The position numbers and the translations under genes were made by a program. This document shows positions 17,433-27,048 of a stretch of DNA of 64,000 nt, piece by piece. Within the stretch, counting starts at the first letter, position 1. Every line of letters begins with the position of its first letter. Under the pieces are notes generated by a model. That model was not told where the DNA came from, ran no database searches, and saw only the letters and a list, made by a program, of their open reading frames with translations. The DNA lies in contig NZ_SWBQ01000005.1 of assembly GCF_005116445.1 (NCBI RefSeq), forward strand, positions 310,001 to 374,000, read 5' to 3'. Source of the DNA: Pedobacter frigoris. Lineage in GTDB: Bacteria; Bacteroidota; Bacteroidia; Sphingobacteriales; Sphingobacteriaceae.

Positions 17433-18944
17433 TCAACTCAATAAGGGAAGAATTTCTTCTACATATTTTCTGTCATTGGACAGGCGCGGTACCTTATGCT
17501 GCCCTCCAAGTTTACCTTTTGATTTCAACCAGTTGTAAAAAGTGTTACTTGGAGCATTGTGTACTTTTGGTCGTCTAAGGGCCATGTCCTTAAATCTTTT
17601 AGCATCATAGTCAGAATTAACTTCTCTTAAAGTTTCATCCAGCACGTCTATAAATCTTTCAAAATTATTGGGCTGCTGGTCAAACTCAATGATCCATTCA
17701 TGACCGCCTACTTCTTCGCCTTTAAAGTAAATAGGACATGCCGTATAGTCCTTAAAAACGGCGCCTGTCGCATCACATGCCCTGCAGATGGCCTGCTCAG
17801 CATTGTCTATGATGACTTCTTCTCCGAAGGCATTGATGAAATGCTTCGTCCTGCCGGTTATTTTTATTCGATAAGGAGAAAGACAAGTAAATTGAACTGT
17901 ATCTCCAATCATATACCTCCACAGGCCACCATTCGTAGAAATGATAATCGCATAATTCTTATTTAATTCTACCTGATCGAGCGCAAGCGTGTCAGGATTT
18001 TCATCTTCCATCTTTTCAATCGGAAGAAACTCATAATAAATTCCATAATCTAGCATGAGCAGCATCTCGTCTGAATTTACTTCATCCTGTATGCCAAAGA
18101 AGCCCTCAGAAGCATTATAAGTCTCCAGGTAATACATGTTGTCACACGGGATCAGTTCTTTAAACTGCTCTCTGTAAGGCTTAAAATTCACAGCGCCGTG
18201 AATATAGAGCTCCAGATTCGGCCATACTTCTAACAGGTGCTTCTTGCCCGTCATTTCCAATACCTTTTTGGCAAGCACGATTGTCCAGGTCGGAACCCCT
18301 GCAATGTTGGTTACGTTTTCTTTAATGGTAGCTTCCGCCATTTTCTCCATTTTTTCTTCGTAATTGTCCATCAAAGCAATTGATATGTTTGGCGTGCGGT
18401 AATATTCTGCCCACATCGGCAGGTTCTTGATCAATACGGCAGAAAGATCACCATAAAAAGAGTCTTCATTCAACTGGTTGATCTGGTGACTCCCGCCAAG
18501 TACGAGTCCTTTGCCTGTCAGGATCTGATTTTCAGGCCTGTTATTGCAGAAAATAGAAAGCATATCCTTACCACCCTTAAAATGACATTCCTGCAAAGAT
18601 TCTTCTGACACGGGAATGAATTTACTCCTGTCATTGGTAGTGCCCGATGATTTTGCAAACCATTTGATCTCTGAGGGCCATAGGATATTCTGCTCTCCTT
18701 TGAGCATGCGCTCTATATAAGGTTTTAAAGTATCGTAATTTTGAATCGGTACGCTTTCCTTAAACTGTCTTACGGTCTCGATCGACCTGTAATTGTATTT
18801 TTCACCCCACTCTGTATCTTCTGCACTTGAGATCAGTTTCTGGAACCATTCTTCCTGTACATCATGCGGGTATTTCATGAAGAGCTCGATCTGGTGAACC
18901 CGCTTTTTCATATACCAGGTAAAGATTGAATTTACAAATGCCAT
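17433..18944 (-). CDS. GH3-family acyl-adenylating protein
   Basis: The product is 503 aa and matches the GH3 auxin-responsive family over its length, with the adenylate-forming stretches KSSGTTNDRSKFIPVS, YNASEGFFGIQ and GRTKHFINAFGEEV. Plant GH3 proteins join amino acids to acyl groups; the bacterial substrate is unknown, and auxin chemistry should not be assumed. The gene lies 18 bp after lptB in the same direction. The run recJ-lptB-GH3 looks like one operon, and lptB-GH3 adjacency is common in Bacteroidota. Confidence 0.88.
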   Translation of the reverse strand: MAFVNSIFTWYMKKRVHQIELFMKYPHDVQEEWFQKLISSAEDTEWGEKYNYRSIETVRQFKESVPIQNYDTLKPYIERMLKGEQNILWPSEIKWFAKSSGTTNDRSKFIPVSEESLQECHFKGGKDMLSIFCNNRPENQILTGKGLVLGGSHQINQLNEDSFYGDLSAVLIKNLPMWAEYYRTPNISIALMDNYEEKMEKMAEATIKENVTNIAGVPTWTIVLAKKVLEMTGKKHLLEVWPNLELYIHGAVNFKPYREQFKELIPCDNMYYLETYNASEGFFGIQDEVNSDEMLLMLDYGIYYEFLPIEKMEDENPDTLALDQVELNKNYAIIISTNGGLWRYMIGDTVQFTCLSPYRIKITGRTKHFINAFGEEVIIDNAEQAICRACDATGAVFKDYTACPIYFKGEEVGGHEWIIEFDQQPNNFERFIDVLDETLREVNSDYDAKRFKDMALRRPKVHNAPSNTFYNWLKSKGKLGGQHKVPRLSNDRKYVEEILPLLS

Positions 18945-18962
18945 GAGTCGATCTAAAGTGAA

Positions 18963-19697
18963 TTATAAGTTTTTACTGCGAAGTACAAAGTTTGATCCGA
19001 GGTAAACCCGTCTAACCATTTCGTTTGCTGCCAGTACTTCAGGCGTGCCGGATTCCAGAATCTTGCCTTCAAATAAAAGATAGGCCCTGTCTGTGATGGA
19101 TAATGTTTCCTGTACGTTGTGGTCGGTAATCAGAATGCCTATGTTCTTTTGTTTCAGCTTGGCAACTATTGTCTGGATTTCTTCTACCGCAATTGGGTCA
19201 ACTCCTGCAAATGGTTCATCAAGTAAAATGAAGTTAGGACTGGCGGCGAGCGCCCTCGCTATTTCTGTCCGTCTTCTTTCTCCTCCTGAAAGCAGGTCGC
19301 CACGATTTTTTCTAACCTTGTGTAAGCTAAATTCGTTAATCAATTCCTCCAGTTTCTCATGACGCTCTTCTTTATTCATCTTAGTCATTTCCAGAATGGC
19401 CATGATGTTGTCCTCAACAGAAAGCTTTCTGAAAACGGAAGCCTCCTGAGCCAGATAGCCGATGCCTTTTTGTGCCCTTCTGTACATAGGATCGGTCGTA
19501 ATCTCTTCCTCGTCTAAAAAAATCTTGCCTTCGTTCGGTTTAATTAAGCCAACGATCATATAAAATGAAGTGGTCTTCCCCGCACCATTCGGGCCAAGTA
19601 AACCAACGATTTCACCCTGACTCACATCAAAAGAAACATCGTTTACTACAGTCCGCTGTTTATATTTTTTTATCAGATTCTCCGCTCTTAATATCAT
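18963..19697 (-). CDS. lptB: LPS export ABC transporter ATP-binding protein LptB
   Basis: The product is 244 aa with Walker A GPNGAGKT (35-42), Q-loop Gln84, signature LSGGE (136-140) and Walker B FILLDE (156-161). The sequence GYLAQEASVFRKLSVEDN is characteristic of LptB. It powers lipopolysaccharide transport from the inner membrane with LptFG, which are not in this window. It lies 9 bp after recJ and 18 bp before the GH3 gene. Confidence 0.95.
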   Translation of the reverse strand: MILRAENLIKKYKQRTVVNDVSFDVSQGEIVGLLGPNGAGKTTSFYMIVGLIKPNEGKIFLDEEEITTDPMYRRAQKGIGYLAQEASVFRKLSVEDNIMAILEMTKMNKEERHEKLEELINEFSLHKVRKNRGDLLSGGERRRTEIARALAASPNFILLDEPFAGVDPIAVEEIQTIVAKLKQKNIGILITDHNVQETLSITDRAYLLFEGKILESGTPEVLAANEMVRRVYLGSNFVLRSKNL

Positions 19698-19706
19698 CCA
19701 GGTGTA

Positions 19707-21410
19707 TTAATTATCTATGTTTATCGCTTTAATATTTAACTGCAGTTTCTTTTGGTCTTTCCAGACGTTTTCTTCTACGGTATAACAAACAGAAAAAGGT
19801 CTGTTTGGTTGTAAAAGTTTTTCATATTCCGCAAGGCCGAAACCAATGCTTTCAAAAATAACGGAATTTTGTTGTTTTAAGTTTAATTTTAAATGTTTTG
19901 TGCCAACAACATATGGCCTTCCTGCAATGGATACGTTATGGGTAACAAAAACCGGAGCTGGATTATGGGGTCCAAATGGTGCCATTTGAGCTATAATCCG
20001 CTGGAACTTACTGGTTATCTGATCAAAATTAATCTCTGTATCTATGTTGATCTCCGGACAAAGTAAATCGTCAGTGATGGTGGAGGCAACTATCTGCTCA
20101 AACCTCTCAGAGAACGAACCTATGTTTTCAGGTTTTATCGTAAGGCCGGCAGCAAATTTATGTCCGCCAAATTGTACCAGCAGATCTTCACATCCAAGGA
20201 GGGCCTCGTAAAGATCAAATCCTGCTACTGAACGTGCAGAGCCTGTCAATAGTCCATTCGACTCAGTTAGTACTACTGTAGGTCTGTAATATTTCTCGGT
20301 AAGACGTGAAGCAACGATTCCTATGACACCCTTGTTCCAGCTCTCATGGTAAACCACAGTCGTCTTTTTGTTGATCAGGATCTCACATTCATCTATCAAT
20401 GCAAGCGCTTCGGCAGTGATGTTCTGATCTGAAGTTTTTCTTTCGGTATTCTGAAGATTGATGAATAAACTTTGCTCCTGTGCCAGCAGGTCTTCATCGC
20501 AGATCAGCATCTTTACGGCCTGGTTGGCGTGATCCATTCTGCCCGCGGCATTAATTCTCGGTGCCAGCGCAAAAACTACATCAGTAAGGCTATAGTCTTT
20601 ATTTCTGCCTGAAATATCCATCAGTGCCTTAAGGCCTATGCAAGGATTTGTGTTTAATTTAACGAGTCCGTGATAAGCCAGAATCCGGTTCTCATCCTCA
20701 ACAGGGACGATATCAGCAGCGATACTAACCATTACCAGGTCCAGATATTGCTCATATCTTTCGGCTGGCAGGTCGTTTTTTATACAATAAGCCTGTGCGA
20801 GTTTAAAGCCGATGCCGCAACCGGCAAGTTCCTTAAATGGATATGGACAGTCACTGCGTTTTGGATCAAGAATAGCGACTGCCATTGGTAGTTCTTCTCC
20901 CGGCAAATGGTGGTCGCAGATGATAAAATCTATTCCTAAAGTATTGGCATAAGCTATTTTTTCGCCGGATTTTATTCCGCAATCCAGCGCAATGATCAGA
21001 CTGAAGCTATTTTCTTTGGCATAATCTATTCCGGTCGTTGAAATTCCATAGCCTTCTTTATGGCGGTCGGGAATGTAGTATTCAATCGCAGTCGTAAAAG
21101 CCGTGAAAAAACTATAAGCCAGTGCCACGGATGTTGTTCCGTCTACGTCGTAGTCGCCATAAATCAGGATTTTCTCATTGTTCTTTAATGCAGTCTCTAT
21201 TCTGAGAATAGCTTTATCCATGTCTTTCATTAAAAAAGGGTCATGAAGATGCGCCATTTGCGGACGAAAATAATCCCGTGCCTGGTCGAAGGAAGAAATG
21301 CCACGATGAACCAATACCTGGGCCAGACTATTGTCTATATTTAATTGTTGTGCAAGCGATTCAATCGTTTCTTTATTGCCCTTTTCGGCTTGCACCCATC
21401 TTTTCTTCAT
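19707..21410 (-). CDS. recJ: Single-stranded-DNA-specific exonuclease RecJ
   Basis: The product is 567 aa with the DHH-family metal motifs DYDVDG (86-91), DCG (143-145) and DHH (166-168), followed by the DHHA1 and OB-like regions. It degrades single-stranded DNA 5' to 3' in recombination and repair. It is the first gene of the recJ-lptB-GH3 run and is divergent from the MBL hydrolase gene. Confidence 0.95.
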   Translation of the reverse strand: MKKRWVQAEKGNKETIESLAQQLNIDNSLAQVLVHRGISSFDQARDYFRPQMAHLHDPFLMKDMDKAILRIETALKNNEKILIYGDYDVDGTTSVALAYSFFTAFTTAIEYYIPDRHKEGYGISTTGIDYAKENSFSLIIALDCGIKSGEKIAYANTLGIDFIICDHHLPGEELPMAVAILDPKRSDCPYPFKELAGCGIGFKLAQAYCIKNDLPAERYEQYLDLVMVSIAADIVPVEDENRILAYHGLVKLNTNPCIGLKALMDISGRNKDYSLTDVVFALAPRINAAGRMDHANQAVKMLICDEDLLAQEQSLFINLQNTERKTSDQNITAEALALIDECEILINKKTTVVYHESWNKGVIGIVASRLTEKYYRPTVVLTESNGLLTGSARSVAGFDLYEALLGCEDLLVQFGGHKFAAGLTIKPENIGSFSERFEQIVASTITDDLLCPEINIDTEINFDQITSKFQRIIAQMAPFGPHNPAPVFVTHNVSIAGRPYVVGTKHLKLNLKQQNSVIFESIGFGLAEYEKLLQPNRPFSVCYTVEENVWKDQKKLQLNIKAINIDN

Positions 21411-21431
21411 TAGAATATCTCGTTTTTATCG

Positions 21432-21471
21432 GGAACCGGAACATGAAGTTCATACAGGTTCCATATCTTTG
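21432..21471 (+). promoter_or_regulatory. Divergent region: bulged inverted repeat plus -7 element
   Basis: GGAACC (21432-21437) pairs with GGTTCC (21457-21462), with an inner GAAC/GTTC pair. TATCTTTG (21464-21471), a match to TAnnTTTG, follows immediately and points to the MBL gene. The dyad covers the expected -33 region, so it could be an operator; no matching -33 element is seen. Confidence 0.4.
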
Positions 21472-21515
21472 CATATGATATCGTAAATATATCATTTAAT
21501 TTAATTACTACGCCA

Positions 21516-22280
21516 TTGCAAGTTTTCACATTATATGAAGGCACTTATTCTGTAGCCGCTGATAAGAAATTTATTCCCTTTAACCCGGAAATTGACAATC
21601 CGAAAGACCGTCCGGCTTCTTTGTTTGTCAATATACAGCCTTTTCTGGTTAAGCTCAAAAATCATCTGGTGTTATTTGATACAGGATTAGGATATAGTGA
21701 TGATGCTGGTGAACTCCTGCTTCACAACAACATTAGGAAGGCCGGTTTTAATCCTGATGATGTAGATCTGGTACTGATGTCTCATTTGCATTTTGACCAT
21801 TCCGGGGGAATGATACATCATGTAAATGACAAGATAGAGTTGAGCTTTCCCCATGCCACCTATGTGATTCAGCAAGGCGAATGGGAAAGTGCATTTACAA
21901 ACACTTCATCTTCTTATAAAACCGAAATCTTTGATTTTCTTCAGCGTAATGCACAGCTAAAGTTCATTGAAGGTTCAGGTCAGCTTACCGACGAGATTAG
22001 CTATGAACTTACCGGCGCCCATACACCATTCCACCAGGTATTCCTGATTACTGATGGACAGGAAAAGGTTTTCTTTGGTGGTGATGTATTGCCGGAGCCT
22101 GAAGAGTTGCTTAGAAAATTCATTGCCAAGTATGATTTTGATGGAAGGAAAGCAATGGAGTTGAGGGAAGAATTCGGGAAAAAGGCAGCCGCTGAAAATT
22201 GGAAATGCTTGTTTTACCATGCAAAATCTAAAGCAACGGGGCATGTGACCTTAACTGACGGGCAATTTAAAATAACTTGA
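21516..22280 (+). CDS. MBL-fold metallo-hydrolase
   Basis: The product is 254 aa and starts with TTG. It has the zinc motif SHLHFDH (His90, His92, Asp94, His95), the FDTGLG strand, a GAHTPFHQ loop and FFGGDVLP. It is an intracellular metallo-beta-lactamase-fold hydrolase with an unknown substrate; lactonase- or glyoxalase-like chemistry is possible. Its stop is directly adjacent to that of the convergent receiver protein gene. Confidence 0.88.
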   Translation: MQVFTLYEGTYSVAADKKFIPFNPEIDNPKDRPASLFVNIQPFLVKLKNHLVLFDTGLGYSDDAGELLLHNNIRKAGFNPDDVDLVLMSHLHFDHSGGMIHHVNDKIELSFPHATYVIQQGEWESAFTNTSSSYKTEIFDFLQRNAQLKFIEGSGQLTDEISYELTGAHTPFHQVFLITDGQEKVFFGGDVLPEPEELLRKFIAKYDFDGRKAMELREEFGKKAAAENWKCLFYHAKSKATGHVTLTDGQFKIT

Positions 22281-22682
22281 TCAGGGAGTAACTAAGCGAA
22301 GCAGCTCTGAAAGTCTTTCTATAGTAAGTGGCTTGGAAATGAAACCTTTAATGGTTTTGTAGCTCTTTGCCTTTTCGATATCGTTTTCATAAACCGAAGA
22401 AGAAAGCATGTACATGTCTGATTTTTGAGGAAGATTAAGTTGTTCATAAGCCTCAAGAAATTCCCAGCCGTTCAGTATAGGCATGTTAATATCAACCAGC
22501 ATAAGTTGGGGAAAAACATCCCGATTATCAGCAATTTCGGTCAAATATTCCACAGCTAACTGGCCGTTACTTCTGGATACCATGTTAACTTTATAGCCTG
22601 TTTTTTCTACGATTTTTCTAATGATGAATATATTAATATCATCATCGTCAATGACAAGAAGGTTGATTACAGAATCTGCCAT
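22281..22682 (-). CDS. Single-domain response regulator (receiver only)
   Basis: The product is 133 aa and is a stand-alone receiver: acidic cluster IDDDD (11-15), phosphoacceptor Asp64 (LVDINMP) and Lys117 (ISKPL). There is no output domain. Such proteins usually act by protein contact or as phosphorelay intermediates, often with hybrid kinases encoded elsewhere. No kinase gene adjoins it. Confidence 0.92.
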   Translation of the reverse strand: MADSVINLLVIDDDDINIFIIRKIVEKTGYKVNMVSRSNGQLAVEYLTEIADNRDVFPQLMLVDINMPILNGWEFLEAYEQLNLPQKSDMYMLSSSVYENDIEKAKSYKTIKGFISKPLTIERLSELLRLVTP

Positions 22683-22767
22683 ATAATTTCAAAAAACAGG
22701 AGGGGATTGATCATTTACTAAGTTATAAATAAAATACAAATGTTTAAACTCCTATTGTCTTATGTAA

Positions 22768-22800
22768 CAAAAAAAAAGCCATTATGTTTATAATGACTTT
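22768..22800 (-). terminator. Terminator of the YceI gene
   Basis: On the - strand AAAGTCATTAT pairs with ATAATGGCTTT (arms at 22790-22800 and 22775-22785, 4-nt loop, one G-T wobble), followed by a T run. It lies just after the YceI stop. Confidence 0.8.
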
Positions 22801-22822
22801 TTCTTTAGGATGTTAGTCCAAA

Positions 22823-23416
22823 TTATTTTTTTGCAACTAGTTTAATCGCAAGCTCAAATTCATCATAGATCATTTTATCACCCACATCAGGGAACATTCC
22901 TTTTGATCTGTATTTAATTCCGTATTTAGTTCTGTCAACCAGCACTTTATCAGCATTTGCTGTTACGGTTCCATCTGCATTCCAGGTAATTGTTGCTGGA
23001 AAAGTAATAGAATTGGTGATGCCTTTGATGGTAAGGTCGCCAGTAACATTTACCGTGCTTCCACTTGCAGCGGCTACTTTTTTGATGACAAAAGCAGAGG
23101 TTGCAAATTTATCTGCTCCAAAGAAATCATCAGCTTTTAAGTGCCTTTCCAGATTAGCACTTTTGTCGGCATCTTTAATAGTGGTCATGTTGATCGTAAA
23201 ATTACCGCCTGTTAATTTTTTGCCGTCAAATAATAGATCGCCGGATTGCAGGTCAATAGTTCCATTGTGACTTCCGGTGAGCTTTTTACCTACCCATGTC
23301 AATGTAGATTTCGTAAGGTCAACTTTATAGGTAACTGGTTTAACTGGAGCAGCTATAAAGGCCGAAGATGCGACTACTATAAGAAGTAATGCCAAAGAGG
23401 TGATTTTTAATTTCAT
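22823..23416 (-). CDS. YceI-family periplasmic lipocalin-like protein
   Basis: The product is 197 aa with an N-terminal signal peptide (about 1-25, ending near AFIAAP) and a YceI beta-barrel that binds isoprenoid or amphiphilic ligands in this family. Motifs include STLTWVGKKLTGSHNG and the C-terminal VLVDRTKYGIKYRS. It is monocistronic: it has its own terminator, and an unusual set of palindromes lies upstream. The physiological ligand is unknown. Confidence 0.92.
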   Translation of the reverse strand: MKLKITSLALLLIVVASSAFIAAPVKPVTYKVDLTKSTLTWVGKKLTGSHNGTIDLQSGDLLFDGKKLTGGNFTINMTTIKDADKSANLERHLKADDFFGADKFATSAFVIKKVAAASGSTVNVTGDLTIKGITNSITFPATITWNADGTVTANADKVLVDRTKYGIKYRSKGMFPDVGDKMIYDEFELAIKLVAKK

Positions 23417-23459
23417 TGTTCTTTTATGTTTTAGTTTTTAAACTAAGAACCTGTCTTAG

Positions 23460-23520
23460 CCTTTTGATACATTGTTAGAACACAAATGTATCAAAAGGTT
23501 TAACCGGTTAGATTAATCTA
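23460..23520 (-). promoter_or_regulatory. Three adjacent palindromes upstream of the YceI gene
   Basis: A perfect 13-bp inverted repeat (23460-23472 with 23486-23498, 13-nt spacer) is followed by the palindromes TAACCGGTTA (23501-23510) and TAGATTAATCTA (23509-23520). On the - strand TACATTTG inside the large repeat matches the -7 consensus TAnnTTTG. The region lies between the gcvP stop and the YceI start. One arm set could be an operator and another could help end gcvP transcription. Confidence 0.5.
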
Positions 23521-23534
23521 TAATAAGATTTTTG

Positions 23535-26414
23535 TTACGCGAAGCTTTCTTCATAGCTCTCGATAGGAGGGCATGAACAAACCAATGACCTGTCGCCATA
23601 GGAATCATTCACCCTGCCCACTGATGGCCAGAATTTATAAGCTGCCACATAAGGAAGAGGGAACGCAGCAGTTTGTCTGCTATAGCTATGGTTCCACTCA
23701 TTGCCGGTTACTACGGTCGCTGTATGTGGAGCATTTTTCAATGGATTGTCTGTCTTGTCCATTTCACCTGCCTCTACCGCAGTAATTTCATTTCTGATGG
23801 CGATCAGCGCATCACAGAAACGGTCAAGCTCGTGCTTAGGTTCACTCTCTGTAGGTTCCACCATTAGTGTTCCTGCAACCGGGAATGATACTGTAGGCGC
23901 ATGGAAGCCATAATCCATCAAACGTTTTGCAATATCAACTACCTCAATTCCGAAGTTTTTGAAGCCGCGGCAATCCAGGATCATCTCATGTGCACAACGG
24001 CCTTTTGAACCTGAATACAATACCGGGTAGTGTTGCTCCAGACGTGCTTTCATATAATTCGCGTTTAAGATCGCGTACTTTGTAGCATTTGTTAATCCTT
24101 CTCCACCCATCATTGCGATGTAAGCATGGGAAATGATCAGAATAGAAGCAGAACCCCATGGCGCAGAGGATACCGCGTGAATAGATTTTCCTTTATCAAT
24201 ATCCACAACTGCATGTCCCGGAAGGTAAGGAATAAGGTGTTTTGCAACGCCGATTGGACCCATGCCAGGACCACCACCACCGTGAGGGATACAGAATGTC
24301 TTATGTAAATTCAAGTGACAAACGTCAGCGCCAATATTTGCCGGACTTGTTAATCCAACCTGTGCATTCATGTTTGCTCCATCCATATATACCTGACCTC
24401 CATTTTCATGGATGATGTTACAGATATCAATAATGCTTTCTTCAAACACACCATGTGTAGACGGGTAAGTAACCATCAAACATGATAGATCTGTAGCGTA
24501 TTGTTCTGCTTTAGCTTTAAGGTCATCCACATCAATGTTTCCGTTCTCCAATGATTTTACAACAACGATTTTCATGCCTGCCATTGCTGCAGAAGCCGGA
24601 TTGGTTCCGTGTGCAGATGAAGGAATCAAAGCGATGTTACGGTGATCATCACCACGGTCCTGATGATAAGCCCTGATGACCATCAGTCCGGCATATTCAC
24701 CTTGTGCACCGGCATTAGGCTGTAAGCTCATCGCAGCAAAGCCTGTGATTTCACTTAACCATCTGTCCAGTTCGTTAAATACAGTATAATAACCAGCTAC
24801 CTGATCAGCAGGAGCGAAAGGATGGATTCTTCCAAATTCCGGCCAGGTTACAGGAATCATTTCAGTAGTTGCATTCAGTTTCATGGTACATGAACCCAAA
24901 GCAATCATAGAATGACAAAGCGAAAGATCTTTAGTCTCTAATGATTTGATGTAACGCAGCATTTCATGCTCTGAATGATGCGCATTGAAAACCGGGTGAC
25001 CTAAGTATGCTGAAGTACGTTGTAGTTTTTCAGGGATTACAGAGGTGATATTTTTGTCATCAGCAAGCTCTACAGCATCAGATGCAATTGCTTTTACTTT
25101 TGAGAAGATCTTAACCAACAATTTAATGTCTTCCGCAGAAGCGGTTTCATCTAATGCGATGGTTACAATACTTCCATTGTAATTTAAGTTTATCTCATTG
25201 TCAATACACTCTCTGTGGATCGAATCAACAAGATCGCCAAGGTCTAACTGAATCGTGTCAAAATAAGCACTGTTCAATTGTTTGTAACCTATTTTCTCCA
25301 GCGACTGGGCTAGGTTTATAGCCAGGCCGTGAGTACGTTCAGCGATTAATTTTAATCCTTTCGGACCATGATATACGGCATAAAAACCAGCCATAATAGC
25401 CAATAATGCTTGTGCAGTACAGATATTAGAGGTCGCTTTATCCCTGCGGATGTGTTGCTCTCTGGTCTGTAAAGCCATACGTAAAGCATAGTTGTTATTG
25501 CTGTCGATCGTTACACCGATGATACGTCCAGGAATAGAACGTTTGTATTCTTCTTTAGTAGCGAAATATGCTGCATGCGGTCCGCCAAATCCCATTGGCA
25601 CACCAAAACGCTGAGTTGTACCAACAACGATGTCAGCACCCCATTCTCCCGGAGGAGTTAATAACGTTAAGCTTAAAAGATCCGCAACAACAGTAACTTT
25701 TACATTCTTCTCATGTGCATTCTGTGCAAAACCGGTATAGTCAAATACCTCACCATTTCCTGCAGGATACTGGATGATTGCACCAAAGAATTCTTCATTC
25801 AGCTCAGAAGATTGATGATCGCCGATCACCAGCTCAATTCCAAAAGGATTTGCACGGGTTTTCAGGATGTCTATGGTTTGAGGGAATAACAGTTCCGACA
25901 CAAAGAATTTAGCAGCCTGCTGGTTCTTACGCAAGCTGTATTGCATAAACATCGCCTCAGCTGCTGCAGTACCTTCATCCAGTAAAGAAGCATTGGCAAT
26001 TTCCATTCCCGTAAGGTCTATCACCATCGTCTGGAAATTTAACAATGCCTGTAAGCGGCCTTGCGCAATCTCGGCCTGGTATGGAGTATATTGTGTGTAC
26101 CATCCCGGGTTTTCCATTACGTTACGTAAAATTACCCCTGGAGTGATCGTATCATAATATCCCTGACCTATGTATGATTTGAAAACTTTGTTTAAAGAAG
26201 CCGTTTGTCTTAAGCTGCTCAGATAGTCTTTTTCAGACTTAGCTGCCGGCAGGTTTAATGGCTGTGCCAGTCTGATCTTTTGAGGAACAGTTTGTTCAAT
26301 CAATTCGTCAACAGAACCAACGCCAATTGTGGCAAGCATTGCATTTGTGTCATCTGAATTAGGTGCAATGTGGCGATCTTTAAAGTCTTCTTGGTAATGA
26401 ATGTTTAAGCTCAT
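23535..26414 (-). CDS. gcvP: Glycine dehydrogenase (decarboxylating), P protein
   Basis: The product is 959 aa from ATG 26414. It is the fused long form of the P protein, with both N- and C-terminal halves. The PLP lysine lies in LHKTFCIPHGGGGPG (about Lys705), preceded by YMDGANMNAQVG. It decarboxylates glycine and passes the aminomethyl group to lipoyl-GcvH. The T and H protein genes are not in this window. I chose MSLNIHYQ over the longer reading because a TAnnTTTG element lies just upstream, within the extended reading. No glycine riboswitch is visible in the 55 bp before the next gene. Confidence 0.97.
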   Translation of the reverse strand: MSLNIHYQEDFKDRHIAPNSDDTNAMLATIGVGSVDELIEQTVPQKIRLAQPLNLPAAKSEKDYLSSLRQTASLNKVFKSYIGQGYYDTITPGVILRNVMENPGWYTQYTPYQAEIAQGRLQALLNFQTMVIDLTGMEIANASLLDEGTAAAEAMFMQYSLRKNQQAAKFFVSELLFPQTIDILKTRANPFGIELVIGDHQSSELNEEFFGAIIQYPAGNGEVFDYTGFAQNAHEKNVKVTVVADLLSLTLLTPPGEWGADIVVGTTQRFGVPMGFGGPHAAYFATKEEYKRSIPGRIIGVTIDSNNNYALRMALQTREQHIRRDKATSNICTAQALLAIMAGFYAVYHGPKGLKLIAERTHGLAINLAQSLEKIGYKQLNSAYFDTIQLDLGDLVDSIHRECIDNEINLNYNGSIVTIALDETASAEDIKLLVKIFSKVKAIASDAVELADDKNITSVIPEKLQRTSAYLGHPVFNAHHSEHEMLRYIKSLETKDLSLCHSMIALGSCTMKLNATTEMIPVTWPEFGRIHPFAPADQVAGYYTVFNELDRWLSEITGFAAMSLQPNAGAQGEYAGLMVIRAYHQDRGDDHRNIALIPSSAHGTNPASAAMAGMKIVVVKSLENGNIDVDDLKAKAEQYATDLSCLMVTYPSTHGVFEESIIDICNIIHENGGQVYMDGANMNAQVGLTSPANIGADVCHLNLHKTFCIPHGGGGPGMGPIGVAKHLIPYLPGHAVVDIDKGKSIHAVSSAPWGSASILIISHAYIAMMGGEGLTNATKYAILNANYMKARLEQHYPVLYSGSKGRCAHEMILDCRGFKNFGIEVVDIAKRLMDYGFHAPTVSFPVAGTLMVEPTESEPKHELDRFCDALIAIRNEITAVEAGEMDKTDNPLKNAPHTATVVTGNEWNHSYSRQTAAFPLPYVAAYKFWPSVGRVNDSYGDRSLVCSCPPIESYEESFA

Positions 26415-26438
26415 GTAATCTTGAAATAAAAAGTTGCG

Positions 26439-26446
26439 CAAAGGTA
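26439..26446 (-). promoter_or_regulatory. -7 element upstream of gcvP
   Basis: On the - strand TACCTTTG matches TAnnTTTG and lies 24 bases before the preferred start codon. A matching -33 element is not obvious. Confidence 0.4.
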
Positions 26447-26469
26447 ATAAAAAATCCCCTTTCTTTAAC

Positions 26470-27036
26470 CTATTCCCCGACCAATATCCATCCTGTTTCT
26501 TTCTTAAACTTTACTTTATAAGTTTTTGTGATAAAATCACTTGCAGTTCCCTTGTTTTTCAGGAATACAGCAAAATCATTCTTTACCTTTTTTAACGAAA
26601 CGGTCACTTTTGCAATCCTGGAATCACTCTGTAAAAGACTGATTGGCTGTTCTTCGTCCAGCTCATAATTAACGGCTTTTACAGTAGCATGTCTTTCGTC
26701 CTGCTTTAGTATATAAGGCTTCGACTGATCTGTAAGGCTCACCATATAAAAATAGGTGCTGTCTTTAGACAGGAACTTTTTCTTTTGTTTCTGAAGCGTC
26801 AGGTCTATCAGGCCTTTTTCTTTAAGGCCTTTGTATTTTTTGAGCAAAATCATATCATTTATGCTCCTGAATCTGATTTCTCCCACATCAATTTTTGCCG
26901 TCTCATACTCAGGGTTTGATTTTAGATACGCAGTCACCAGGTCTTCCGCCGTACTTTCGTCTAAAGCCGCATTGTTTTTACAGCCTGAAGCCATAAATAG
27001 AACCAATGCAGTAAGCATTAATAGTGTGTTTTTCAT
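26470..27036 (-). CDS. Hypothetical lipoprotein
   Basis: The product is 188 aa with a lipoprotein signal (FMASGCKNN, Cys at 19). The mature part is Lys/Glu-rich with no domain I recognise; it includes AYLKSNPEYETAKIDVGE near the N terminus and a predicted beta-rich C terminus. It lies 12 bp after pdxJ and upstream of gcvP in the same direction, so co-transcription with pdxJ is likely, but a functional link is not evident. Confidence 0.8.
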   Translation of the reverse strand: MKNTLLMLTALVLFMASGCKNNAALDESTAEDLVTAYLKSNPEYETAKIDVGEIRFRSINDMILLKKYKGLKEKGLIDLTLQKQKKKFLSKDSTYFYMVSLTDQSKPYILKQDERHATVKAVNYELDEEQPISLLQSDSRIAKVTVSLKKVKNDFAVFLKNKGTASDFITKTYKVKFKKETGWILVGE

Positions 27037-27048
27037 GGTAGCATAGAT

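Noticed and set aside
26415..26469. Glycine riboswitch before gcvP
   Set aside because: Only 55 bp separate gcvP from the preceding gene, too short for the known tandem aptamer, and no matching stems are seen.
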